Assembly: GCA_015680905.1 (NCBI GenBank)
Contig: CM027381.1
Span: 55,556,501 to 55,620,500 of the forward strand
DNA length: 64,000 bases
Source: Coptis chinensis
Taxonomy: Eukaryota; Streptophyta; Magnoliopsida; Ranunculales; Ranunculaceae
Reading direction: 5' to 3'
In this document: positions 1-12,425 of the stretch, in pieces
How the letters are laid out: the number at the start of each line of letters is the position of its first letter
Position numbering within the stretch: the first letter of the stretch is position 1
Program-made: the position numbers and the translations under genes
Notes under the pieces: model-generated
Databases searched by the model: none
The model's input: only the letters and a program-made list of their open reading frames with translations
Told to the model about the DNA's origin: nothing

Positions 1-1260
1 TTTTTGGGGTTCTTGACCGGTGGCGGGTCGTTTGGACCAAGTCCCAAAGCGGTGTGGCCAAGTCGTTTGTAATAAGTCCCCAAAGCGACCTATCGAGATT
101 CGTTTAAGTTTTGGGTTTTGGAATTCAACTTTTTTGGGACCAATGGCATACTTGTAATAATTGTTTTTTTTTTGATTTTTTTTTTGAGACCAATGGCACA
201 CTTGTAATAATAGTTTTTTCTGTAATGGTCTGCCCTTCCAACACAAATTGGGGGTCCGTAAAGTAACAAATACTTTAGATTTTTAGAATGTGGGGACAAG
301 AGTGATGATCCATTTTGCTTTGAAAATGTCAATTTTGTTAAGGATAATTTCATGAGGATTTGATTACTCATTAGGTGCTTTGGTTTTATGACTATGTAAT
401 TATTGGGTCATGACTTAATGAAGTTAGAATTTATTTTGGATTTGGTACTTCTTGTTGTTATGTTCTCTCTCAAAAACCTCAAAGAAACCATCTAAAAGTT
501 TTCTCTAACTCTCTCACAAAGGAAAGAAAATGCCATATCTAACTCTCTCTCACTAGCGAAAAAGTCATTTTTCACTCTCTCTCTTAAATTAGATGCCATT
601 ACATGAGATTTCATTGCTTCTCTTTTCGAGTTCCACTCTTTTCTTGAATTTCCTAAGAGTCATATGAAGCGAAAATTTGAACCAACTAACAAAATCCATA
701 TTCAACCAAATACTATATTTTGGAATTATTTATAGTTATTTATAAGTTAGAAGTTACACACTTATCCGAAAAGCTAGGTGCCTAAGTATCATCCAAAATA
801 GATCATCATATTTATCCATCACTATCAAAATGCTATTGTGTTAGCTATTGTATTGGACTCCACCCTACTAGAAAAATTTTCCTAACTTCGTACCATTCAT
901 TGACGCGTGCAACATTCATTCCTCAAGGCTCCAAGGGGGCATAAAATCTCAAAACTCACAAAGCATTATCGTAGTAAAGTATGTGATTAAAATTCACTAA
1001 AAATTAGTATAGACAAATGTATATATATCATTACGTTTGACATACATGATAGTATGTCATCGAATAGTCATCCAAGAAAGTATGTCATAAGTAACACCTT
1101 TGAAGGTACTATGTTTCATAACGTTATATGTGATTATAAAGAACATACATAGTATCTACATACCCAAATGCGAATGTATTATGTAAAAATAATTAATGGG
1201 CGATAATTAAGAGGATAATTAATTGTTAGATCTTAATTGTCTGTAGTTTATATGGGCTTA
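1..1260. other. AT-rich intergenic DNA, no gene seen
   Basis: No coding exon could be recognised on either strand. The stretch holds CT-rich runs around 480-600 and, from about 1,020, scattered AGTATGTCAT-type words that recur at 4.2-4.9 kb and 9.5-10.1 kb. It looks like the outer flank of the Mutator-like wreckage that follows. Confidence 0.5.
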
Positions 1261-1289
1261 TAAATAAGAGTAATACTCGTCACACTCCG

Positions 1290-2000
1290 AACTATGATCA
1301 ATCCTTTGTTCATAGTCCAATTGTGATATGAACAAAGAATGTTCATAGCTCATAATATGATTAACTCTTAATATCACTGTTCATGGTCCAATTGTGGTAA
1401 CTCTTAATATGATTAACTCAAAACCAAAAACTGAAAACTCTAATCTGAGGACTACCGGCCTTTATATAGGCGAAATACCCGATTACCACAAAACTTGAAA
1501 ATTTTCAAAATGGAAAGTTTTGGGATAACCACATATTAAGAAACTACTAATCAAAAATATAACTAACACGGTGGCCAAATAAAAAGCGGACTCTCCTATC
1601 AAAAGATATAGCAAAAACAAAACTTTCCTAAAAGCGGCAAAAAGCGTGATTTTGAATGCCTAAGCGATGGATTTAAGGCCCGAGAGGGTGGTGCCCGCAG
1701 CAAAGCAGTGGGTTATGCTTATTTTGGCGTTTACGATCAAATATGGCGGCGTCCATGTCTTTCCGACTTTGTTGCCCGATTTTCGGTTCATTGACATATT
1801 CAGTTCATTGACATATGCATTGGCAACTTTGTACGCATCACATATGCCAAGTTCAATGACATATGCATTGGCTAATGCATCATCAATGGTTGTTCACATG
1901 AACAATGAGTGTTCATAGGTCATGTTAAGATATGAACAATGAGTGTTCATAGCTCATATTGGGGTTTTGAGCGGTGATTGTTCATACCCCAAATAGGTAT
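1290..2000. repeat. Scattered TATGAACA/TGTTCATA palindromes
   Basis: Several short inverted words with arms TATGAACA and TGTTCATA occur at about 1,290-1,400 and 1,880-2,000. They are usually separated by four bases and often preceded by CCAATTGTG or followed by GCTCAT. The same family returns at 4.95-5.19, 7.83, 10.17-10.56 and 26.75-27.34 kb. The stretch between these clusters holds nothing recognisable. Confidence 0.8.
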
Positions 2001-2430
2001 GAACAACCACGGCATAATCACTTTCATATATCAAGTAGAGGTGAGGAAAAATACCAAAATGCACAAAGCATGTGCACCCTTCTAACATATCATAGATTAT
2101 GTATTAACCTACAAACCAAGCAACCTAGCAACCAAAAATACTTACATTATTTCACAAATTCGTCTTATTTTTCTCGGACAATTTCTCGAGTCTTATTTTC
2201 CACGGTTTCTACACATTCTTCTGGATTGTTTAGGGCTATTTCTCAGGGGATTTCCATCTCTCTGCTTTCTTCTTCCTCCCTTTTGTTTGAGAAATGTTGG
2301 GATTCAAAATCAATATCTGAAATAAAGATTTGGAAGTCAAAAATATATATTATATATATATTTTATCAAATTAAACATTATAATAAGAGAAATCAAATAA
2401 CATTAAACACTAAACCTATATGCCATCAAA

Positions 2431-4250
2431 TTAAACATTAATATCACAATCATAACCTGTGAGGGTATCAAAGAAAGACTCTTCAACTTCATTATCTTCG
2501 TCTCCTTCGTTCGAAGCTATATTCAACGTTGAGACATGCTTAGCCATTTCATCCATCTTTTCTATAAAATATGAATAAGCCTCAACACTACTCCCGCGTA
2601 AGTAAGCACTTGAGAAGCAACCTTGATACAATGAGCCACTCTCAAAAGTTCATGGTTTTCATGGCGGCCACTAATCGATTATGAAACTCCGCTCTATCAC
2701 GTGTGTGCCTTTTGCATCCACGCTTCAAAAGAAAAAAAATGCCTTGGAATCTCTTGATTTCGTGCTTATTTGAAAAATCTTTAACATGTGACCACAAAGT
2801 AACCCGATAAACTGAAAATACTTACATTCAGTCTCCCTCTAAGGTTCCTCTATTGAAACTCACTTTCCAAGCGGACTTCTTAACGGGGTCTCTGAATTTC
2901 ACCAAGTAGCTTCGGTTCCATTGTTGACAATCTCGTCCCCATCAATTTTGTACTCCATCTTTGCCTTCTCTAATTGCTCCTTAAATATATTGAATGCATT
3001 AATCGTTATAGACCTTAGCGGCATGCATAAGGAGGAAAGCATCTTTAGCCACAATTAAGTGAACTATGCGCCGGTCGTCGGTAATCGGCATCTCTTTCAT
3101 TCCTAGCAATCAAAGCCAAAGATCTCTCATTACCATGTACAAACTCCATCAGCATAGTGCTTTCGAATTCTGAATTGGTTAAGTAGCGAGAATTCATCGA
3201 TTCCTCCTCGGTCGTATTATGCATACCCCAAAAATGTGTCGAGAGATAACAAAGGAACCCATTTTCTCCGCAAGATATTATACATTTCGACAACCAAGGA
3301 TTTTGCGGACAACTCATTCTTCTCTATTATTGTACACCATCTTCTTTCAAAACCGGCAATCTTATCGAGGAGAGACCCCTAGCAAAAGGCGGAAGCAATG
3401 GTGGGAGAATAGACCCAATTTTGTTTATAGGTTAGAGAATCAACACTCTACTTATTTCAGATTTATTTCTTAAAAATTTAGGAAATGTATGTTGGAGTGG
3501 TCTACCGGGGCCCTCACAAAATGTATCTTTTTTTTTCTTTGCTATCTAATACATTTACCCTTGACAAAAAAAGCCAAAAAATCACGAGGAGAGAAATAGT
3601 GTTATTGAATTCGGTTACCGGTGTCTCGATCAATTTTAGTAAAGGATAGCTTCTCTTGAAATTTCTGCATAATATGCCAAAGGCGCGATGCGATGGCAAG
3701 TATCGGGGAACACTTTTGCAATGGCTGCGAGTCATCGCTCTATCACGGTAAGTGATGATTGCGGTTGGCGCCTGACCACCCATGGCTGCAAGCCGGGCCT
3801 TAATTAAACAACCATATGAATGTATCTTACGTCTCATCAAGTAGCAGTAGCGCAACCAAATAAGCGGAATCGACTGCATCTTTGATTGACTCGGAAAGGG
3901 GCAAAAGGCATAGAGTATGCATTAAATGCGTTATGTGGTATCAAAGAGACAACATCCCGAAATACTCATCTGCACTTTCGAGACCTCCCATCAACCCGGA
4001 AAAAGTTTCTGCGAGTCCCATTTTGATCTAGATCAATAAGCGTAGTAAAGCTGGGGATTCTCGGCACTCTTCTGCATAAAATATTTAAGCCGCGGCGGTT
4101 GCATCACCTTCTTTAGGCATCTTTCTAGTCAAACCATAATGATGGTTCCAGCAATCCTAATGCTAACCCAACTTCTTCCCCACTAAAAACGGTTGCAACT
4201 TTACCCGGCGGGTAAACCGTGTTCACCAAAATCCTAGCTCATCGTAGTAA
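2431..4250 (-). pseudogene. FAR1/FRS-type MULE transposase, decayed
   Basis: The minus strand carries ordered pieces of a FAR1/FHY3-like protein, a family derived from Mutator transposases. From 5' to 3' they are: a stretch near 4,000-3,880 resembling the core before the second catalytic acid (AYSMPFAPF followed by a LFGCA-like run); the word MGGQAPTAIIT followed by RDRAMT near 3,780-3,740; a zone near 3,320-3,050 with NPWLSK, CYLSTHFWGMH, MEFVHGNERSLA and NERDADYR; and a C-terminal piece at 2,631-2,431 with a conserved EKMDEMAKHVSTL run. The frame changes several times and stops interrupt it, so no intact protein is encoded. No N-terminal FAR1 zinc-finger region was recognised. Whether it was a domesticated FRS gene or part of a transposon cannot be told; the surrounding MULE debris favours the latter. 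Confidence 0.75.
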
Positions 4251-4930
4251 AGTATGTCATTAAAAGCGGCTTCACTAAAATTAGTATAAACAAAGAGCCA
4301 TAAACAAATAATTGTCTATATCATTATGTTGATGATAGTATGTCATCGAATAGTCCATAGCCAAGAAAGTATGTCATAAGTAACACCTTCGAAGAAGGTA
4401 CTATGTAAAAATAATGATGTATGTGATTATAAATAACATACATAGTATAGTATGTCATGGAAAATATCATAGCATACCGTCATACATAACAAAGTACATA
4501 CCTGGCCAGCCCGATGCGAATGTATTATGTAAACATAATTGTAAATCTGCTTTTAATTAACATAGTATAGTATGTTATGCAAAATTTGATAGAGTCACAG
4601 TCGTGGTCTACTACCGGTACATAAGAATTAAGGATAGTTTTATAAACAGAAAGTATATCATACTTTATGCCAAATTTATGCAACTAGAAATGGCATTGTG
4701 GAAGCATCGACATATGCGGTGTGATGTCAGCGATTGGAGTTTTACCTTGCGAAAGTATGTCACTTAAAGTAAGTGACATACCGACCCGTCTGTTTTGTAA
4801 GAAGTGACATAACATATAAGTATGGCGGTTATAGTGTCATATCTACTCATGAGCTTATATCACGACATTATATGGGCGACCTTTGAATAAGCTATGCACA
4901 ACACTATATAACAAAGAAAGTTTACATCAC
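4230..4930. repeat. Clustered TATGTCAT words
   Basis: The words AGTATGTCAT, CATAGTATAGTATG and GTGACATA recur many times in both orientations, matching clusters near 1.0-1.2 kb and 9.5-10.1 kb. They are non-coding and look like the spacer DNA of the Mutator-like complex. Confidence 0.6.
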
Positions 4931-4949
4931 GACAATGTATAAGCTGTCC

Positions 4950-5190
4950 AACAAGAGTATGAACATTAGTTGTTCATAGTCCGACAAAGAGTATGAACAT
5001 TCATTGTTCATAGTCCGACAAAATATGAACATTCACTGTTCATAATTCAATGGTATGAACACTGAATGTTCATAGTCCAACAAAGAGTATGAACATTAGG
5101 TGTTCATAGTCCACTAGAGTATGAAACTTGAATGTTCATGGGTCAATTGAGATACCCCCTGTTTGAGCCACTAGGAGTATGAACACTTAA
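4950..5190. repeat. Palindromic repeat cluster (TATGAACA...TGTTCATA)
   Basis: At least five units with the arms TATGAACA and TGTTCATA, spaced by four bases and joined by AGTCCGACAAAGAG-like linkers, stand in tandem. Each unit could fold into a hairpin. They belong to the same family as the large array upstream of the cyclin gene. Confidence 0.8.
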
Positions 5191-6240
5191 AGTCCACTAT
5201 GTAGTATGGAGGACAATAGAGTAGCATTGAAGATAAGATAAGGATATAAAATATATTTAGACCGGTTATAAAATTTTTGGAGAGAACAACAAATTCTAAG
5301 AACATTCAAGTAGTATCTTGCATGGCGATGGGGAGTGGTGGAGTCTGGGGAGAGAGAGTTGGGTGAAGGAGAAAGGGTATTGGGGAAGAAAAATGAGAGA
5401 AGTTGAGGACGAGACGAGAAACCAACCAACTTTGTTTTGTCCATACCCCAGCTACGCAAAAGATCGTTAAGCTCCGCTCACTTCGACAAGCATGAAAAAT
5501 GTCATAACTAAATCAAAATGAAAGAGATGAACTTACTCTAAGCCTCACGATGGTTGGCAATGAAATTTCTAGTGGAGGAGTTGTCAACAATGGGAATTGG
5601 TGGCGCCGTTACATTTTCTTTATAAAAAATGTTGTAAGAGAATGTTTGAAAAACAAAAGTTTGTGCAAAAGCGTGATTAAGAAACATTTGTCGAGGAGAT
5701 TAAGATGTGTATTGGACTCACGGGTTGCTTTCGTTCCATTGCCAATTCACTAAATTAATGCAAGTTCAAACAAGTGCCAAAATTAGCTATAAAAGCGGAT
5801 TCATAGTACTGCGAGCAGAGCATCATAAACATACTCGACTTATGTTTATTTACAAGAGAAAAAAAAATCTCTTTGCATTGGTATGGCGGGGAATATCCTT
5901 GCTAGTTAGCCCGATCCACGAATTCTTATTACGAATTAAGATAGCTTGTTCTAGAACCCATGGGTCCCTCGTTCACTTTGTCTTTGTAAAGGCAATTTGG
6001 TGTTCTTTTGTCACAACACAAGTGATAAAGCTCACGAAGCTCGATCGCCTTTGGTTCCTACCTTAAACCGACAAAGCACTTACCATATATATTCTTGCAT
6101 TTTAATGCTATTCTGAAACACTTAACAACAAAAACTAGTTAATACCATTTCTGACATATTCTAATACATTCGCAATTTATGGCCGGTATATACACATACA
6201 CAAAATAGATATTAAAGCCAAAAACCCCCGTCGATTACAA
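5190..6240. other. Non-coding MULE-associated spacer
   Basis: No recognisable gene. A plus-strand reading frame of about 119 codons at 5,707-6,066 has no recognisable motif and lies opposite the direction of the neighbouring transposase, so it was not called. The stretch probably contains decayed 3' sequence of the OTU-bearing element. Confidence 0.4.
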
Positions 6241-8460
6241 GGATAGTTCACGAAGGTCTAAATCCATAACATTTTTGGAACCCTTTTATACCACTTCACG
6301 ATCCTTGGTTCCATTATAGTTGCCCAATCCCAAGCTTACGTCCATGCAAATGACTCCCACCCTGGAGCAAGTGGCGGAATAGGACTATCATCTTCAAGCC
6401 GCGAGTTTCACAAAATGTGTGCCTCCTCAATGTGGCCTATTGCGCTATCGGACGGACGAGTTGGATCGGGGAGCAGATCCACAAAGGAAAGTATGACATA
6501 CATTCTTTCTCCCCGATGGCGACAAGGACACTGCTTGAAAAGTATTAGCGGCTAAAAATCCCATTGAAGGAAGTTCAAACCATTCTTTGGGGTTCATCGT
6601 ATATGGGCGTACATCGTAGATTTGTCTTGTCGCTTCTTTTTAGTTTTTCTCCACCCATCATTGAAGTATAATCTGCCTCATGGGAAATCAACTCTGTCAA
6701 CATAAGAGCCCTCCACGGTAATCCATGCATCACCTCCATTAGACCCTAAGCATCGTGCAATCGGCGCTAAATCCACAATGTCCATTCGGTTCAACATCTT
6801 GCCAATCCACAATGAAGTCATTATCAATGGATTTAAGTCCGTAGCCCATCATCCCATTTAGACTCAATTTCGGGTAAATCTACAAACACTTGAATATGAG
6901 TTCTTCTTGGTTTTCTTTTGCATGGTACCAACTTCTTGGCTTTACTATTCTTGCTTTCTTGAGTTACAATTTGTTCCTCAACTGTTTTGTGCATACTTTC
7001 GAAATTTGAAGGCTCTCTCTTTGTGTCCCTTTTATCTTTACAAGTCTTCACACCAATTTTTATTCCAGGTGGCCTACCCTCACATTGGTGTTGACCGGGC
7101 TCGCTGAAAGTTGCCTTTGGATCACCTAGTTCTACACACTTTTTCAGCATCAAAACCTTTTGTTCATCGAGGGAAGCGGTGAAACTTTCTTACGAATCTG
7201 TGCAAGCTCGGGCTGAATATCAAAGGACCCATTAGGAAGATCAATCGAGTGCTACTAATTTGTCTCCACCTAGGGTGTATCAAAGATAAGGGGATGCTTC
7301 CCCTACCAATTAGAACAATTTCACATAACTCATGCGCACAAAGGAAGCCCATACATACTCTTGTAAACCACAAGCGACAACGAATTTCATCTGTCTGACT
7401 CTAACGGACCTTATTAGCTCTTTTGCTATCAAATCCAATGCATCTCTAGAAATGTACCCTCTAAGTTGCACATATGTGTTTTGTTTGTAGCGACGATCGG
7501 AGATTCAAGCTCCTATTAAAAGAACTTTCAATTTTGTCACTTGGTTTGTCGAGGAGATTATTAATCAAATTAAAGTTTGGTTGAAGTTACCATTATTGCT
7601 AGAGCGCAAATGCCTCTTCAAAGAGGAATGCATACTTTCAATTCGATTCTTGCTTTCGAAGTACCAAAATGCATATGGAGATCTATCAAGCGAGACAAAC
7701 CTTTCTTTGTGCTTGAAAGCCAGCGGTCTTCTATGTATTCCTGACACCATAATGATCTCCGTACTCAAGTTTAAAACAGCGTAGGTGTTCCAAGTACTCA
7801 ACCGATGCAGCTGTTATCCTTTGTTTTGAACATAAACATAAATTGTTCATACTCAACAAATTTCTCAAATGTTTTTGGCCTTTGTCTCGATGTTCCTCGA
7901 TGTGAACTTCGACACAAGAAGTGTGCGGCTTCGAGGAAACACTATAGCTATCGCATTCATAAGTGCCAACTCACAATCGGTCGTAATTATCTTTCTGAAG
8001 TAGCTTTGTAGTCGAATATCATGCAACCTCTTCAAACCCATAGGTAAGAACCTTCTTTCTCACTCTCCAAATACCCAAAAGCAATCTGAGAATGTCTTCA
8101 TCGTGGATGTGAACCCAACAACTTCAAACAATGGCATCTTGAGCAGATTCGTCTTATGCGTGCAATCCATGACAATGACCTCGGGGAAAACACTTTGCCA
8201 AATGAATTGATTGGGGATGTGCAAACAACAAATCTCTACATTCACATTCTTTGGATTATCCCTATGAAACTCTGTGTACCCAAATTCTTCTAAATTTCTT
8301 AGAAATTCTTGCATTTGGTTTCTTCCACTCAACCGAACCAAGTGATTCTTGTGGCGATAATTGTATAAAGTGCTTTTGTTTGACAAATTATTGTCATCTC
8401 TCTGTTTCAAGAGGGGTAAAATATCAGCGGTTTAACACCACTCAAAGACAAATCTGAACA
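6240..8460 (-). pseudogene. MuDR-type MULE transposase with OTU protease domain, decayed
   Basis: This is a Mutator-like DNA transposon protein read on the minus strand. The N-terminal part of the catalytic core lies at 8,410-8,060 and contains VIVMDCTHKTN followed by MPLFEVVGFTST, the typical first-aspartate block of MULE transposases. The second-acid block follows near 8,000-7,930 (TDCELALMNAIAIVFP). A basic C-terminal piece lies at 7,153-6,833. Downstream, at about 6,830-6,650, an OTU-like cysteine protease start is readable (IDWQDVEP, then GHCGF with the catalytic cysteine, then WITVRRALMLTEL after frame changes); the usual DG before the cysteine reads NG. Transposase-OTU fusions are known in plant MULEs. 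Frame changes and stops are numerous, so the element is not autonomous. Confidence 0.75.
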
Positions 8461-9440
8461 ATCAATTTTTCTTGACTTTTAACCTTAGGCCGAATGCGAC
8501 CTATAAGATGCTCCCCGATAGTATGATTATGAGTTCCACACATAACACTTTCGGTATCCATCCACGCCCGTTTAAGTAATTCCCCCTTTCAACACAAATG
8601 GATGACCACATTTCTTCGAATTTGGATTGCCTATATTCTTTGGTTTTTGTTCAATATTTTTGGCTTTTCACGGATGGTCTAAATTTTCCCTCCTTTCGCA
8701 ACTCAAGAAAACTCTAGGTCTTAAGCCCAAGTCGAATTATCGGACCTTGATATCACAACCACAACTCAAATGATCATACCAGTATGCCGAACACCATCGG
8801 ATCAGCGAGTGGCGATCTTGAAACCTGCGTAAACCCTTGATCTTAGATACTATTGGCGAAAATTGTTTTTTGCTAAGTTATTGATAAAATAAATAAAAAA
8901 TACAAGCTTTCAAATTACATTATTACCTCAATTGTTGTAAATGATTCGGTCATATCGGGATAGCTAATTTCAACATTGTTGTAAAGTTCATCATCGGAAT
9001 AATAATTTGATTGCAGTAGTGTTAAAGTGACTCCATGTCACTTTTAACACTAATCAAAAGTTATCATTTTGATTTTGGCGGGAGAATTTATCTTGAACGT
9101 TGCTTCTAGCACATGAGTCCATTCTTAAAGTGAAAATTTGGTGGGAATAACAACAATTTTGTGGGTGACTCAAGACTAACCTACGAGAACAACAGAGGGA
9201 GGGGAGAAATTTGAGAGAGCATGAGTGGTAGGAGTGTTAGGTGGAGTAGTAAGTCACGGTTGAAGAGCTCGTTTGAATTACAATGGGGTGTGGAGAGAGT
9301 TTTTAAGGTTATAATGGTCATATTAATAAAAATGGGGTGTGGAGAGAGTTATTTAAGGTTATAATTGTCATATTAACAAAAATGGGGTGTGGAGAGAGCA
9401 CCGGTTTTTTGGAATAAAGCGTGCCGTGTGTAGAGAGACA
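8460..9440. other. Probable upstream region of the OTU-bearing MULE
   Basis: The first part (to about 8,850) looks like decayed coding sequence but no domain could be named. The rest is AT-rich, with a GGAG-rich stretch at 9,195-9,300 and three direct repeats containing AATGGGGTGTGGAGAGAG at about 9,280, 9,330 and 9,380. No independent gene is supported. Confidence 0.4.
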
Positions 9441-9519
9441 ATCGAGGGTGTGACGAGTTTTACTCATGTTAAGAGTAACATAAGATGCGTGACCTACTAC
9501 GGTATTGCATTGTAAAAGC

Positions 9520-10140
9520 ATGGATATATGTTATAAAAATGTCATATAGGATGTAGTATAGCATACTTTATGGTATATCATACTCATATTCTATAAGCGA
9601 GAAAGTATATCATACTTTATGGGTGGTCAATTGTTTAATTCAATAAGAGTTTTACGTTTGGTAGTATGTCATAAAGCTTACAATCAGCGATATGACTATA
9701 CTCATAAATGTCATACTTTCGAATGTTTTATTTCAGTTTTATTTGATCGTCAATAAGAGTTTTATATGTTGGGTCTAATCGCGGATAGATATGACACTAT
9801 ATATGTCATACTCGAATATTATGTTACTAATATATGAAATTATAATATATGCTAGTAAGAGTTTTATATGATAGATATGACACTATATATATCATACTCA
9901 ATTTTATGTCACTATTTATAATATATGCTAATAAGAGTTTTATACTTTTGGTAGTATTATTAAGCTAGAATCGCTAATATATTATGTGAGTTTTATATGA
10001 CACTATATATGTCATACTTTCGAATGTTATGTGAGTTTTTATAATATATTAGTTCGGTAGTATATCATAAGAATCACGGAGATAGATATAAACTATACTA
10101 TATTTGTTGTCATACTAGAATGTTATGTGTTAACATATGA
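9520..10140. repeat. Palindromic repeat family TATGACAC...ATGTCATA
   Basis: Units built on ATGACACTATATATGTCAT, a near-perfect palindrome, recur about every 60-90 bases and are followed by CTCGAATGTTATGT and GAGTTTTATA words. Related units appear at 10,690-10,920. They are non-coding, and the periodic arrangement suggests tandem duplication inside a transposon subterminal region. Confidence 0.75.
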
Positions 10141-10169
10141 CATATTCCTCTGCAAAGCTCTCCAACTAT

Positions 10170-10560
10170 ACATTATGTTCATAGTCAATTGTGGTATGAA
10201 CAAAAGAATGTTCATAGCTCATGACTATGAACAATCATTGTCATAGTCCATTGTGGTATGAACACTCATTATTCTTCATAGTCAATTGTGGTATGAACAA
10301 AGAATGTTCATAGCTCATGACTATGAACACTCATTGTTCATAGCATTGAGTGTTCATAGCTACCGAACTATGAACAATCATTATTCATAGTCGAATTGTG
10401 GTATGAACAAAGAATATTCATAGCTCATGACTATGAACATTGATTGTTAAGTGAAATGCGTCTGATATCTGAGAAACATACCGGAAAGTAGAATTGTTCA
10501 TAGTTCGGTAGCTATGAATAATGAGATGTTCATAGTCCCTTTCTCCCCACGCATTACAAT
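10170..10560. repeat. Palindromic repeat cluster (TATGAACA...TGTTCATA)
   Basis: About ten arms of the TATGAACA/TGTTCATA family occur here, alternating with AGTCAATTGTGG and AGCTCATGAC linkers. The units are more irregular than in the 26.75-27.34 kb array. Confidence 0.75.
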
Positions 10561-11825
10561 CAAGAATTGGTTTCTTAATCTCATTACTGTAATTAGTACT
10601 AATCAGGCAAGTCCTCATCATATGAGGAGGAACCAGCAGGTATACACAATAATTTTAGATCTTCCGACCTCCTAGGAGTTATGTCACATCATTTTAGATA
10701 CTCACTGATAGATATGACACTATATATGTCATACTCGAATGTTATGTTACTTTTTAGAATATATGTTAATTAGAGTTTTATACGTTCGATACCAACAATC
10801 ACAGATAGATATGACACTATATATGTCTTACTCGAATGTTATCTCACTTTTTATATGACTGATAATGTTATCTCATATATGACACTATATATATCATACT
10901 CGAATGTTATGTACTTTTTGTTACATTTTGGTTGGATTAACTTGTTGACCCGGAATAGTAGTTTATGTGACTTTTTTGTTGCATTGACTTGTTCACCGGT
11001 TTGTTCGGTTCTACCCTCATAAAATGTGTGGCTAGAAAACGCGCGCACCATTAGTTTCAGTACATCTCGCGCACGGTAGATTTAGCCATTTAAAGCTTAA
11101 TCTCATTTTAAATGAAATGATAACAAAAAATCTGGTGTATTATAATCTTATTTATTCATGCTGCGTGTGCTTAAACATGATTATCCACTTTTTAAATTAT
11201 GGATTCTCAATTTTTGTCCATGTCTGAAATGTAATCCAGTTGTTTGATAGATTCAGTTAGCTTAATCTACAATTTAACCAAGGCATTTTAACTTACCGAT
11301 GGAAGTGCCACGGAAAACTGCATGCGCAAGGAATGAGTTTTGCATGTACCAATGTTGTATTGATAAATAACAACTAAACTGATCATAAACAGAAAGAATG
11401 TCCCTGTAAGGAACATCCAATTTCACACCCACGTGATACGCACATGACACTCCAGTACGAGTGTACGACTCACATACGAGAGCTCCCCTATCAAGACATC
11501 GACTCACATTCGAGATCCTAAGACACAACACTACAACATCGACTGACTCCAGATGCTCATTACACTCCTCGCATTCCCTTCAGCATCGACCCAACTCTAA
11601 CTACTCAGATCTCGACTTCGTCTCGTGATATCATCACCTGATAAGCTCATCATTGCTATCATTAGAATTAGATCTTTATTCACTACAACACTCAAACTAT
11701 TGCCATCGACATTAATTAATCACCACTCTTTCTTTACTTGCTCAGGCAGTCCATGTGTAGCGATGGGTGGCTCGTACTTGAAGCACACTTGTCCATACCA
11801 TCACACGTATTCTATCAATTGCATG
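10560..11825. other. Intergenic, no gene seen
   Basis: It contains the last units of the TATGACAC palindrome family (to about 10,920). Beyond that is AT-rich sequence with short frames on both strands, none with a recognisable motif. Confidence 0.45.
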
Positions 11826-12417
11826 CAGGGGCGGACCTAGGAGAGGGCTGGACCAGGTTTCAGCCCGGGGTCATTTTGCTACAAAACAAAAAATACTATA
11901 CTACCTAAACTACTTAAAGCCCAACTGCCCACGGCAAAAAAGTCTGCCCACATACTTAGAGCATTTCTAGGTGGTAGTATCACCTCTAAATTTGCTTCCA
12001 AAACTCAGAATTTTGCGAAAAACCAACTCTAAGTGGAAGCAAATCTGTTAGTATCACCTGTCTAGCCGCATTCCTGGATGCAAATTTTCGATTGCGGATG
12101 TAGATGCGGCACTACAATGGTAATGTCGCGCGCCATTCCAAATGTTGCTTTTTTTTTTTTTTACTTTTTTCAATTTGGGGCGACATTGGGAGTGTTGCGC
12201 GACAGTACCAATGACACACGGGGTGAAATTTGCGGCCACCTAGAGTTGGTCAGATTTTGAGAAAAATTTTGTCAAATTTCAGAAGCAAATCTGCATGTGG
12301 TACTACCACCACCTAGAGATGCTCTTAGAACTTGGGCTTGAAGGATTACACAATGGCATGGCTATCATCTTTTAGGCTTTTAGCCCGGAGAGAGTTGAAG
12401 TCCTGGGTCCGCCCCTG
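11826..12417. mobile_element. Non-autonomous hAT element with 8-bp target duplication
   Basis: The ends CAGGGGCGGACCTAGGA and TCCTGGGTCCGCCCCTG form inverted repeats typical of plant hAT transposons. The element is flanked on both sides by the identical 8-bp ATTGCATG (11,818-11,825 and 12,418-12,425). It is 592 bp long and has no transposase, so it would depend on one supplied in trans. A Harbinger-type MITE sits inside it. Confidence 0.92.
11959..12324. mobile_element. Tourist/PIF-Harbinger-type MITE nested in the hAT element
   Basis: The inverted ends GAGCATTTCTAGGTGGTAGTA and GAGCATCTCTAGGTGGTGGTA (read inward) are flanked by TTA on each side, the 3-bp target duplication of the PIF/Harbinger group. 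At 366 bp with no coding capacity it is a MITE. Because it lies within the hAT element it is the younger insertion. Confidence 0.85.
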
Positions 12418-12425
12418 ATTGCATG

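Larger units (their letters stand above)
1268..9465. mobile_element. Candidate Mutator-like element complex bounded by short inverted repeats
   Basis: The word GAGTAATACTCGTCACAC at 1,268 recurs inverted at 9,443-9,465 (read on the minus strand as GAGTAAAACTCGTCACAC). Both arms therefore face inward as terminal inverted repeats would. Between them lie two transposase remnants, both on the minus strand: a FAR1/FRS-type one and a MuDR-type one with an OTU domain. No convincing target duplication was found, and two transposase lineages inside one pair of ends suggests nesting. The bounds are therefore tentative, although the content is Mutator-superfamily on coding grounds. Palindromic repeats fill the non-coding parts. 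Confidence 0.35.

Noticed and set aside
5707-6066. 119-codon plus-strand frame
   Set aside because: No motif, opposite to the transposase genes, and composition typical of chance frames in decayed DNA.
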